Shown: positions 1 through 8,931 of the stretch, piece by piece
How positions within the stretch are numbered: the stretch's first letter is position 1
Layout of the letters: each line of letters begins with the position of its first letter
NCBI GenBank assembly: GCA_023375785.1
Contig: SZWC01001550.1
Coordinates: forward strand, 133,500-155,191
From: Penium margaritaceum
Lineage: Eukaryota > Streptophyta > Zygnematophyceae > Desmidiales > Peniaceae
Direction: 5' to 3'
Length of the DNA: 21,692 bases
Translations under genes and position numbers: made by a program
The notes under the pieces: generated by a model
Database searches by the model: none
What the model was told of the DNA's origin: nothing
Seen by the model: the letters and a program-made list of their open reading frames with translations, nothing else

Positions 1-220
1 CTTGGTGTTCCCAATCCATTGTTTCCCCCTCTGACAATTCGTGGCCGATGGTATGGGCTGTCAACGTTAACCACACATAGTAAAGTTATTTGGTCATGGT
101 AAGTGGCACATGCCTAATCTGGTTGGTCATTGTACATGGTAGCCACACCATTCCACTACTTGTTGAAATTATTTGCACTTGCTTTTCAATAAATAGCAAA
201 ATGTCTCTCCCTTTGACACC
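1..220. repeat. Satellite: divergent A-type monomer (partial) and interrupted divergent monomer
   Basis: Positions 1-89 are the end of a divergent A monomer, recognised by GACAATTCGTGGCC in place of the usual GACCATTTGTGACTCG. Positions 90-220 are the first ~131 bp of a second divergent monomer, with AAGTGGCACATGCCTAATC near its start, which the insertion interrupts. Position 1 corresponds to position 2423 of the second insertion-bearing unit, so the window starts inside a copy of the same unit. The distance between the two units is about 2.42 kb. Confidence 0.9.
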
Positions 221-227
221 AGGTTGG

Positions 228-512
228 TTTTTGTTTGTTTGTTACGCGTAGGTGCCTTCACTGGAATACTCCCTCCCACCCCCTTAGAGGGATGTTCCGT
301 GGACGACCTGGACGACAGATTTGCGACCACATTATGGCACCCCCCTACCCCCCCACGGCTTAGGCTCGAATGTAAAGTTGAGGTAGCACAACACGCCTGC
401 CCCCCTCCCCCTTCCCCAAGTCGCAAGCCTATTCTATATTGCGCGTACGAGGATTCAAACCCAGGACCTATCGCTCCAGAATCTAACTCTATAAGCACTA
501 AGCCAACTCACA
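228..512 (-). mobile_element. tRNA-derived SINE, copy 1 (complete)
   Basis: Read on the minus strand, a Pol III A-box-like TGGCTTAGTGC (505-495) is followed 32 bp later by a B-box-like GGGTTTGAATCC (462-451). A ~200-bp body unrelated to tRNA follows, ending in an A-rich AACAAACAAACAAAAA tail (243-228). This layout is that of a tRNA-derived SINE, a non-autonomous retrotransposon transcribed by RNA polymerase III and mobilised by a partner LINE. The 5' end at 512 is inferred from the tRNA-like spacing of 7 nt before the A box. The T-arm pairs only partly, and acceptor pairing (TGTGAGT against TACGCGC) is lost, so it is not a working tRNA gene. No clear target-site duplication was found. I cannot assign a named SINE family. 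Confidence 0.75.
451..505 (-). promoter_or_regulatory. Internal RNA polymerase III promoter (A and B boxes) of SINE copy 1
   Basis: The A box TGGCTTAGTGC at 505-495 fits TRGCNNAGYNG-type consensus except near its end, and the B box GGGTTTGAATCC at 462-451 fits GGTTCGAATCC with C-to-T at the CpG. The 32-bp spacing is in the tRNA range. The B-box change is what cytosine methylation and deamination would produce and may weaken TFIIIC binding. The same boxes with identical spacing occur at 2868-2922 and 8870-8924. Confidence 0.7.
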
Positions 513-729
513 TGGTGTTCATATGTTGTCCAAATGACATTATAAGGTTTCCTATGGGTAAAGGGCATAACATGAGGGGGTGTAGGATTATAGGGTAGTT
601 TTCAAACGTATAAATGACAACAATTTCATTTTATTCATAAACATTTGACGCAGAGTACGTTCTGAATTCTGCAATTCTGAGCTTGAATAACCTCTCAACC
701 ATTGCTACGGTTGACTAGCCGTAAGAAGG
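513..729. other. Non-satellite sequence upstream of the SINE, copy 1
   Basis: These ~217 bp match neither the satellite nor a tRNA-like SINE and always occur next to the SINE. On the minus strand a 23-codon frame (702-631) ends at a TAA that overlaps an AATAAA (635-630). In copies 3 and 4 the frame is open further upstream, while here a TAG lies just before it. It could be a captured gene 3' end, the 5' part of a larger element, or a chance frame. I recognise no protein family. Satellite resumes at 730. Confidence 0.6.
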
Positions 730-1563
730 AAAGTTGACAAGACACGGTGAAACTCTTTTTATGATATTCAATGACACAAGAATATTTTGGTTGGTCATTG
801 TGCATGGTAGCCATACCGTGCCACCACTTATCGAAGGTCTTTCTACTTGCTCGTCGATACCAAGTATTCCCAAACCATTGTTTCCCCCTCTGACCATTTG
901 TGACTCGTATTGTGAGTTGTCAACGTTGACCACACACAGGGGATTTTTCTGGTCAAAGGCAGTACATATTCCTACTTTGGTCGGTCATTGTGCATGGTAA
1001 GCACACCGTGCTACTACTGACTGAAGGTCATTGTACTTGGTAGTTGAGAACCTATGTTCCCATGGCATTGTTTCCTCTTCTTACCGTCTGTGACTCGTGT
1101 TATGGTCGGTCAGCGTTGACCACCCATATTGAAATTCTGTGATCATGATCAGTGACATATGCCAAGTTTGATTGTTTGGTGTGCATATTAGCCACACCGT
1201 GCCACTACGTATTGGAGTTCTTTGTCCTTTCTAGTCAATACATATGCTTCCGAAACCATTGTCTCTCCCTCTGACCATTTGGGACTGGCGTTATGAGTTG
1301 TCAATGTTGAACACACATAGTGGACTTATTCGGTCGTAGTCAGTGACGTATGCATCCTTTGGTTGGTCANCTTTTGTCATGGTCAGTGACATATGCATAC
1401 TTTGGGTGGTCACTGTGCATTGAAGCCACATTGTGCCACTGCATATTGAAGGTATTTGTACTTGCTAGTAGATAACTAGTATTCACAAACCATTACCTTC
1501 CACCCTGCCCAATTGTGACTCGTGTTGTGAGTTGTCAAAGTTTACCACACTTAGTGACATTAT
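730..1563. repeat. Satellite block X-B-C-D|E after insertion copy 1, with a gap
   Basis: The rest of the interrupted monomer (730-758) is followed by a divergent A-like monomer X (from 759, TTATGATATTCAATGACAC), then B, C, the first ~43 bp of D, an N at 1370, and E to 1563. From X to the next A the block is ~146 bp shorter than the intact equivalent at 3150-4128, and most of D is the part missing. Private variants such as CTTCTTACCGTCTGTGAC (1078-1095) are shared with 11124-12073. Confidence 0.88.
1370..1370. other. Assembly gap (single N)
   Basis: The N joins the start of a D monomer to the D/E boundary. Register against the intact unit at 3150-4128 puts the missing satellite at about 146-148 bp. 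Confidence 0.85.
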
Positions 1564-2320
1564 TTGGTCATGGTCAGTGACATATGCATACTTTTGGTTG
1601 GTCATCGTGCATGGTCCCCACACTGTGCCACAATGTATTGAAGCCCCTTGTGCTTGCTAAGTCACACGTGGTGTTCCCAAACCATTGTTTACCCCTCTGA
1701 CCACTTGTGACTCGTATTATGAGTTGTCAACGTGGACCATACACAGCGGATTTCTTTGGTCAAAGGCAGTAAATATGCCTACTTTGGTTGGTCATTGTGC
1801 ATGGTAGCCACACTGCGCTACTACTGACTGAAGGTCATTGTACTTGGTAGTTGAGAACCGATATTGTCATAGCATTGTTTCCTCTCCTGACCGTTTTTGA
1901 CTCGTGTTATGGTTGGTAATCGTTGACCACCCATATTGAAATTCTCTGGTCATGACCTATGCCTAGTTTGATTGCTTAGTGTGCATACTAGCCACACCGT
2001 GCCACTACGTATTGAAGTTCTTTGTCCTTTCTAGCCAATACATAGGCTTCTCAATCCACTGTTTTCCACTGTGACCATTTGTGACTCGTGTTATGCGTTT
2101 TCAATGTTGAGCACATGAAGTAAAACTTATTCGTCATGGCTAGTGACATCTGCATGCTTTGGTTGGTCACTGTGCATTGAAGCCACATTGTGCCACTACA
2201 TATTGAAGGTATTTGTACTTTGTTATAGATAACTAGTAGTTACAAACCATTACCTTCCACCCTGACCATTTGTGACTCGTGCTGTAAGTTGTCAAAGTTT
2301 ACCACATGTAGTGACATTGT
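1564..2320. repeat. Four-monomer HOR (A2-B-C/D-E), 757 bp
   Basis: The A monomer carries the A2 signature (CACGTGGTGTTCCC and CAACGTGGACC). The third monomer (1946-2129) is a C/D chimera that begins as C and continues as D from about CTCAATCCACTGTTTTCC onward. The unit is 7 bp shorter than other 4-mers because TCAGTGA is missing near the start of the chimera (CATGACCTATGCC). Confidence 0.9.
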
Positions 2321-2642
2321 TTGGTCATGGTCAGTGACATATGCCTACTTTGGTTGGTCATCGTGCATGGTCTCCACACCGTGTCCCAACGTATTGAAGC
2401 CCCTTGTACTTGCTGTGTGATACTTGGTGTTCCCAACCCATTGTTTCCCCCTCTGACAATTCGTGGCCCATAGTATGGGTTGTCAATGTTAACCACACAT
2501 ATCACAATTATTTGGTCATAATAAGTGGCACATGCCTAATCTGGTTGGTCATTGTACATGGTAGCCACACCGTTCCACTACTTGTTGAAATTGTTTGCAC
2601 TTGCTATTCAATAAATAGCAAAAGCTTTTCCCCTTTGACACC
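2321..2642. repeat. Divergent A monomer and interrupted monomer before insertion copy 2
   Basis: The divergent A (2321-2511) has CTGACAATTCGTGGCCC in place of the conserved core. The following monomer (2512-2642) starts TTGGTCATAATAAGTGGCAC and stops after CCCTTTGACACC, where the insertion begins. The same pair precedes insertion copy 1. Confidence 0.9.
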
Positions 2643-2649
2643 AGGTCGG

Positions 2650-2929
2650 TTTTTGTTTATTTGTTACGCGTAGGTACCTTAACTGGAATACTCCATCTCA
2701 CCCACCTAGAGGGATGTTCCGTGGACGACCTGGAGGACAGATTTGCGACCGCACTATGACACCCCCCCTACCCCCCACGGCTTAGGCTCGAAGATACAGT
2801 TGAGGTAGCACAACACGGCCCCTCCCCCCTCCCCAGGTCGCGAGCCTATTCTATATTGCGCGTACGAGGATTCAAACCCAGGACCTATCGCTCCAGAATC
2901 TAACTCTATAAGCACTAAGCCAACTCACA
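2650..2929 (-). mobile_element. tRNA-derived SINE, copy 2 (complete)
   Basis: This has the same architecture as the copy at 228-512: A box at 2922-2912, B box at 2879-2868 and an A-rich tail at 2664-2650. By eye it has clearly more substitutions against copy 1 than copy 3 has (for example GGAGGACAG for GGACGACAG and GCACTATGACAC for ACATTATGGCAC), so it represents an older split. Both ends and the junctions with satellite are preserved. Confidence 0.75.
2868..2922 (-). promoter_or_regulatory. Internal Pol III promoter of SINE copy 2
   Basis: The A box TGGCTTAGTGC (2922-2912) and B box GGGTTTGAATCC (2879-2868) are identical to copy 1 despite divergence elsewhere in the SINE body. Whether that reflects constraint or chance over two short motifs cannot be decided from three copies. 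Confidence 0.7.
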
Positions 2930-3149
2930 TGGTGTTCATATGTTGTCCAAATGACATTACAAGGGTTCATATGGGAAAAAAAAGGCATAAAATAAGGGGG
3001 TGTAAGATTATAGGGTAGTTTTCAAAAGAATGAATGATAACAATTTCAGTTTATTCATAAAAAATAGACGCAGAATAAGTTTTGAATTTTGCAACTTTGA
3101 GCTTGAAGAACCTCTCAACCATTGCTGCGATTGACCAGCCGTAAGAAGG
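2930..3149. other. Non-satellite sequence upstream of the SINE, copy 2
   Basis: This is the counterpart of 513-729, with more substitutions. The short minus-strand frame ending in a stop beside AATAAA is still open here, with mostly conservative replacements (Leu to Phe, Ile to Val, Arg to Lys), plus Glu to Lys. Its product is unknown. Confidence 0.6.
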
Positions 3150-4128
3150 AAAGTTGACAAGACACGGTGAAACTCTTTTTATGATATTCAATGATACAAG
3201 AATACTTTGGTTGGTCATTGTGCATGGTAGCCATACCGTGCCACCACTTATCGAAGGTCTTTGTACTTGCTAGTCGATACCAAGTATTCCCAAACCATTG
3301 TTTCCCCTCTGACCATCTGTGACTCGTATTATGAGTTATCAACGTTGACCACACACAGCGGATTTCTCCGATCAAAGGCAGTACATATGCCTACTTTGGC
3401 CGGTCAGTGTGCATGGTAGGCACGACGTGCTACTACTGACTGAAGGTCATTGTACTTGGTAGTTGAGAACTGATATTCTCATAGCATTGTTTCCTATTCT
3501 TACCGTTTGTGACTCGTGTTATGGTTGGACAGCGTTGACCACCCATATTGAAATTATGTGGTCATGATCAGTGACATATGCCAAGTGTGATTGTTTTGTG
3601 TGCATGTTAGCCACACCATGCCACTACGTATTGAAGTTCTTTGTCCTTTCTAGTCAATACATGTGCTTCCCAATCCATTATCTCTCCCTCTGGCCATTTG
3701 GGACTGGCTTTATGAGTTGTCAATGTTGAACACACATAGTGGACTTATTTGGTCGTAGTCAGTGACGTATGCATCCTTTGGTTGGTCACCATGCATGCTA
3801 GCCATACCGTACCACTGCTTGTTGAAGGTCTTTGTACTTGCTAGTTGATAACTAGTGTCCCCAATCCATTGTTTTGCCCTCTGACCATTTGTGACTCGTG
3901 TTATGTGTTTTCAACATTGACCACATACAGGAAATTTGTTCGTCGTGGTTAGTGCATGTGCATACTTTGGTTGGTCACTGTGCATCGAGGCCACATTGTG
4001 CCACTACATATTGGAGGTATTTGTACTTGCTAGTAGATAACTAGTATTCACAAACCATTACCTTGCACCCTGACCATTTGTGACTCGTGTTGGGAGTTGT
4101 AAAAGTTTACCACACTTAGTGACATTAT
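3150..4128. repeat. Satellite block X-B-C-D-E after insertion copy 2 (intact reference)
   Basis: This is the only ungapped version of the stretch after an insertion. The rest of the interrupted monomer (3150-3178) is followed by X (3179), B (3368), C (3558), D (3749) and E (3939), reaching A at 4129. With 2321-3149 it makes a 1808-bp unit: seven monomers, less about 31 bp of satellite, plus a 507-bp insertion. It is the ruler for sizing the gaps at 1370, 8700, 9262, 10977-11028 and 11901. Confidence 0.92.
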
Positions 4129-4892
4129 TTGGTCATGGTCAGTGACATATGCCTACTTTGGTTGGTCATTGTACATGGTCTCCACACCGTGCCACAACGT
4201 ATTGAAGCCCCTCGTGCTTGCTATGTGATACTTGGTGTTTCCAAACCATTGTTGCCCCCTGTGACCATTTGTGACTCGTATTATGAGTTGTCAACGTTGA
4301 CCACACACAGCGGATTTCTTTGGTCAAAGGCAGTACATATGCCTACTTTTGGTCGGTCATTGTACATGGTAGCGACACCGTGCTACTACTGAATGAAGGT
4401 CGTTGTACTTGGTAGTTGAGAACCGATATTCCCATAGCATTGTTTCCTATCCTGACCATTTGTGACTTGTGTTATGGTTGGTCAACGTTGACCACCCATA
4501 TTGAAATTCTCCGGTCATGATCAGTGACATATGCCTTGTTTGATTGTTTGGTGTCCACATTAGCCACACCGTGCCACTACGTATTGACGTTCTTTGTCCT
4601 TTCTAGCCAATACATAGGATTCCCAATCCATTGTTTTCCCCTCTGACCATTTGTGACTCGTGTTATGCGTTTTGAACGTTGTCCACATAAAGTCAAATTT
4701 GTTCGTCATGGTTAGTGACATGTGCATACTTTGGTTTGTCATTGTGCATTGAAGCCACATTGTGCCACTACATATCGAAGGTATTTGTACTTGCTAGTAG
4801 ACAACTAGTATTCACAAACCATTACCTTCCACCCTGACCATTTGTGATTGGTGTTGTGAGTTGTCAAAGTTTACCACACTTAGTGACATTAC
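4129..4892. repeat. Four-monomer HOR with A1-type first monomer, 764 bp
   Basis: A 4129, B 4320, C/D chimera 4511-4701, E 4702. This is the only complete 4-mer whose A and B carry the variants usual in 5-mers (CTTGGTGTTTCC, CAACGTTGACC, ATATTCCCATAGC), so it looks like a 4-mer and 5-mer recombinant. B holds the 16-bp palindrome TGGTCAACGTTGACCA at 4479-4494. Confidence 0.9.
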
Positions 4893-5846
4893 TTGGTCAT
4901 GGTCAGTGACATATGCGAACTTTGGTTGGTCATCGTGCATGGTCTCCACACCGTGCCACAATGTATTGAAGCCCCTTGTGCTTGCTATATGATACTTGGT
5001 GTTCCCAAACCATCGTTTCCCCCTCTGGCCATTTGTGACTCGTATTACGAGTTGTCAACGTTGACCACACACAACGGATTTCTTTGGTCAAAGGCAGTAC
5101 ATATGCCTACTTTGGTTGGTCATTGTACATGGTAGCCACACCGTGCTACTACTGAATGAAAATTGTTGTACTTGGTAGTTGAGAACCGATATCCCCATAG
5201 CATTGTTTCTTGTCGTGGTCGTTTGTGACTCGTGTTATGGTTGGTCAACGTTGACCACCCATATTGAAATCATGTGGTCATGATCAGTGACATATGCATA
5301 GTCTGGTTGTTTGGTGTGCATATAAGCCACACCGTGCCACTACGTATTGAAGTTGTTTGTCCTTTCTAGTCAATACATAGGCTTCTCAAACCATTTTTTC
5401 TCCCTCTGACCATTTGTAACTCGTGTTATGAGTTGTCAATGTTGACCACACATAGTGGACTTATTCGGTCGTAGTCAGTGACGTATGCATCCTTTGGTTG
5501 GTCACTGTGCACGATAGCCATAACGTGCCTCTTCTTGTTGAAGGTCTTTGTACTTCCTAGTTTATAACTAGTGTTCCCAACCCATTGTTTTCCCCTCTCA
5601 CCATTTGTGACTCGTGTTATGCGTTTTCAACGTTGACCACATGAAGTGAAGTTATTTCGTCATGGTGAGTGACATATGCATACCTTGGGTGGTCACAGTG
5701 CATTGAAGCCACATTGTGCCACTACATATTGATGGTATTTGTACTTGCTAGTAGATAACTAGTATTCACAAACCACTACCCTCCACCCTGACCATTTGTG
5801 ACTCGTGTTGTGAGTTGTCAAAGTTTACCACAGTTAGTGACATTGT
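4893..5846. repeat. Five-monomer HOR (A1-B-C-D-E), 954 bp
   Basis: A 4893, B 5084, C 5274, D 5465, E 5656. It serves as the clean type example: each monomer is 190 or 191 bp. The B palindrome is at 5242-5257. Confidence 0.95.
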
Positions 5847-6608
5847 TTGGTCATGGTCAGTGACATATGCCTACTCTGGTCGGTCATCGTGCATGGTATC
5901 CACACCGTGCCACAACGTATTGAAGCCCCTTGTGCTTGCTATGTGATACGTGGTGTTCCCAAACCATTGTTTCCCCCTCTAACCAATGTGACTCGTATTA
6001 TGAGTTGTCAACGTGGACCAAACACAACGGATTTCTTTGGTCAAAGGGAGTAAATATGCCTACTTTGGTCGGTCATTATGCATGGTAGCCACACCGTGCT
6101 ACTACTGACTGAAGGTCATTGTACTTGGTAGTTGAGAACCCATATTCTCATAGCATTGTTTCCTCTCCTGACCTTTTGTGACTCGTGTTATGGTTCGTCA
6201 ACGTTGACCACCCATATTGAAATTCTCTGGTCATGATCAGTGACATATGCCTAGTTTGATTGTTTGGTGTGCACATGAGCCACACCGTGCCACTACGTTT
6301 TGAAGTTATTTGTCCTTTCTAGTCAATACATAGGCTTTCCAATCCATTGGTTTCCCCTCTGACCATTTGTGACTCGTGTTATGAATTTTCAACGTTGACC
6401 ACATGAAGTGAAATGTTTTTGTCATGGTTAGTGACAAATGCATACTTTGGTTGGTCACTGTGCATTGAAGCCACATTGTGCCACTACATATTGAAGGTAT
6501 TTGTACTTGGTAGTAGGTAGCTAGTATTCACAAACCATTACCTTCCACCCTTACCATTTGTGACTTGTGTTGTGAGTTGTCAAAGTTTACCACACTTAGT
6601 GACATTAC
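5847..6608. repeat. Four-monomer HOR (A2-B-C/D-E), 762 bp
   Basis: The A2 signature (ACGTGGTGTTCCC, CAACGTGGACC) is followed by B with ATATTCTCATAGC, the C/D chimera at 6227-6418 and E. In the chimera the C-derived part ends around CATAGGCTTTCCAA and the D-derived part continues as TCCATTGGTTTCCCC. Confidence 0.94.
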
Positions 6609-7562
6609 TTGGTCATGGTCAGTAACATATGCCTACTTTGGTTGGTCATCGTGCATGGTCTCCACACCGTGCCACAACGTATTGAAGCCCCTTGTGCTTG
6701 CTATGTGATACTTGGTGTTCCCAAACCATTGTTTTCCCCTCTTGCCATTTGTGACTTGTATTATGAGTTGTCAACGTTGACCACACATTGCGGATTTCTT
6801 TGGTCAAAGGCAGTACATATGCCTACTTCGGTTGGTCATTGTGCATGGTAGCCACACCGTGCTACTACTGACTGAAGGTTGTTGTACTTGGTAGTTGATA
6901 ACCAATATTCCCATAGCATTGTTTCCTGTCCTGCCCGTTTGTGACTCGTGTTATGGTTCGTCAACGTTGACCACCCATATTGAAATTCTGAGGTCATGAT
7001 CAGTGACATATGCCTAGTTTGGTTGTTTGGTGTGCATATTAGCCACACCATGCCACTACGTATTGAAGTTCTTTGTCCTTTCTAGTCAATACATAGGCTT
7101 TCCAAACCATTGTCTTTCCCTCTGACCATTTGTGACTCGTGTTATGAGATGTCGTTGTTGACCACACATAGTGGACTTATTCGGTCGTAGGCAGTGACAT
7201 ATGCATCCTTTGGCTTGTCACTATGCACTCTAGCCATACCGTGCCACTACTTATTGAAGGTCATTGTACTTCCTAGTTGATAACTAGTGTTCCCAATCCA
7301 TTGTTTTCCCCTCTGACCATTTGTGACTCGTGTTATGCGTTTTCAACGTTGACCACATGAAGTGAAATTCTTTTGTCATTTTCAGTGACATATGCATACC
7401 TTGGTAGGTCACTGTGCATTGAAGCTACATTGTGCTACTACATATTAAATGTATTTGTACTTGCTAGTAGATAACTAGTATTTAAAAACCTTTACCTTCC
7501 ACCCTGACCATTTGTGACTCGTGTTGTGAGTTGTCAAAGTTTACCACACTTAGTCACATTGT
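6609..7562. repeat. Five-monomer HOR, 954 bp
   Basis: A complete A1-B-C-D-E unit of the canonical length. B has CTGTCCTGCCCG in place of CTGTCCTGACCG and an imperfect palindrome (TTCGTCAACGTTGACCA). Confidence 0.94.
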
Positions 7563-8516
7563 TTGGTCATGGTCAGTGACATATGCCTACTTTGGTTGGT
7601 CATCGTGCATGGTCTCCACACCGTGCCACAACGTATTGAAGCCCCTTGTACTTGCTATGTGATACTTGGTGTTCCCAAACCATTTTTCCCCCCTCTGACC
7701 ATTTGTGACTCGTTTTATGAGTTGTCAACATTGACCACACTCAGCGGATTTCTTTGGTCAAAGGCAGTACATATGCCTAGTTTGGTCGGTCATTGTACAT
7801 GGTAGCGACACCGTGCTACTACTGAATGAAGGTCGTTCTACTTGGTAGTTGAGAACCGATATTCCCATAGCATTGTTTCCTGTCCTGACCGTTTGTGACT
7901 CGTGTTATGGTTGGTCAACGTTGACCACCCATATTGCAATTTTGTGGTCATGATCAGTGACATATGCCTAGTTTGGTTGTTTGGTGTGCATATTCGCCAC
8001 ACCGTGCCACTACGTATTGAAGTTCTTTGTCATTTCTAGTCAATACATATGCTTCCCAAACCATTGTCTCTCCCTCTGACCATTTGGGACTGGCGTTATG
8101 AGTTGTCAATGTTGACCACACATAGTGGACTTATTCGGTCGTAGTTAGTGACGTATGCATCCTTTGCTTGGTCAATGTGCACGCTAGCCATACCGTGCCA
8201 CTGCTTGTTGAAGGTCTTTGTACGTATTAGTTGATAACTAGTGTTCCCAATCCATTGTTTTCCCCAATGACCATTTGTGACTGGTGTTATGCGTTTTCAA
8301 TATTGACCACATGATGTTAAATTCTTTCGTCATGGTCAGTGACATATGCATACTTTGGTTGGTCACTGTGCATTGAAGCCACATTGTGCCACTACAGACT
8401 GAAGGTATTTGTACTTGCTAGTAGATAACCAATATTCACAAACCATTACCTTCCACCCTGACCATTTGTGACTCGTGTTGTGAGTTGTCAAAGTTTACCA
8501 CACTTAGTGACATTAT
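7563..8516. repeat. Five-monomer HOR, 954 bp
   Basis: A complete A1-B-C-D-E unit directly after another 5-mer, so there is no 4/5 alternation here. The B palindrome is intact at 7912-7927. Confidence 0.94.
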
Positions 8517-8699
8517 TTGGTCATGGTCAGTGATATATGCCTACTTTGGTTGGTCATCGTGCATGGTCTCCACACTGTGCCACAACGTATTGAAGCCCCT
8601 TGTGCTTGCTATGTGATACTTGGTGTTCCCAAACCATAATTTCCCCCTCTGACCTTTCGTGACTCGTATTACTAGTTGTTAACGTTGACCACACACAGC
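8517..8699. repeat. A1 monomer running into a gap
   Basis: Nearly a whole A1 monomer (183 of ~191 bp) ends at ACACACAGC, followed by N. It carries A1 variants, not the divergent A that precedes insertion copies 1 and 2. Confidence 0.9.
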
Positions 8700-8700
8700 N
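8700..8700. other. Assembly gap (single N)
   Basis: The N joins satellite directly to the interior of the SINE. By comparison with 2321-3149, about 200 bp is missing: the last few bases of A, ~131 bp of the interrupted monomer and ~60 bp of the SINE 3' end including its tail. Confidence 0.85.
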
Positions 8701-8931
8701 CTTAGAGGGATGTTCCGTGGACGACCTGGACGACAGATTTGCGACCACATTATGGCACCCCCCTACCCCCCCACGGCTTAGGCTCGAATGTAAAGTTGAG
8801 GTAGCACAACACGCCTGCCCCCCCTCCCCCTTCCCCAAGTCGCATGCCTATTCTATATTGCGCGTACGAGGATTCAAACCCAGGACCTATCGCTCCAGAA
8901 TCTAGCTCTATAAGCACTAAGCCAACTCACA
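8701..8931 (-). mobile_element. tRNA-derived SINE, copy 3 (3' end lost in a gap)
   Basis: A box 8924-8914, B box 8881-8870. The body is almost identical to copy 1 by eye, with small differences such as CGCATGCC for CGCAAGCC and one extra C in a C run. The A-rich tail and ~60 bp of the 3' end fall in the gap at 8700, so this truncation is an assembly effect and need not be biological. Confidence 0.75.
8870..8924 (-). promoter_or_regulatory. Internal Pol III promoter of SINE copy 3
   Basis: A and B boxes are identical in sequence and spacing to copies 1 and 2. Confidence 0.7.

Noticed and set aside
451..512. A functional tRNA gene on the minus strand
   Set aside because: Only the A and B boxes are recognisable. 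The acceptor arms do not pair, the anticodon stem is not clear, and the sequence continues into a SINE body with an A-rich tail.
224..598. A 124-codon plus-strand frame across insertion copy 1 as a coding gene
   Set aside because: It runs antisense through the SINE and into unrelated flank, is rich in Pro from C runs, and does not stay intact in copy 2. It is a shadow of the element.
213..736. TTGACA at both edges of the insertion as a target-site duplication
   Set aside because: Both copies are satellite-derived TGACCA-like words from different monomer positions about 31 bp apart, so they need not come from target duplication.
4893..5846. CENP-B box in the monomers
   Set aside because: The closest stretches (TTCGGTCGTAG in D, TTCGTCATGG in E) have TTCG but lack the required downstream A and CGGG spacing.
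8701..8931. A biologically 5'- or 3'-truncated SINE
   Set aside because: The truncation coincides exactly with an N gap, and the missing length fits the repeat register, so it is an assembly effect.
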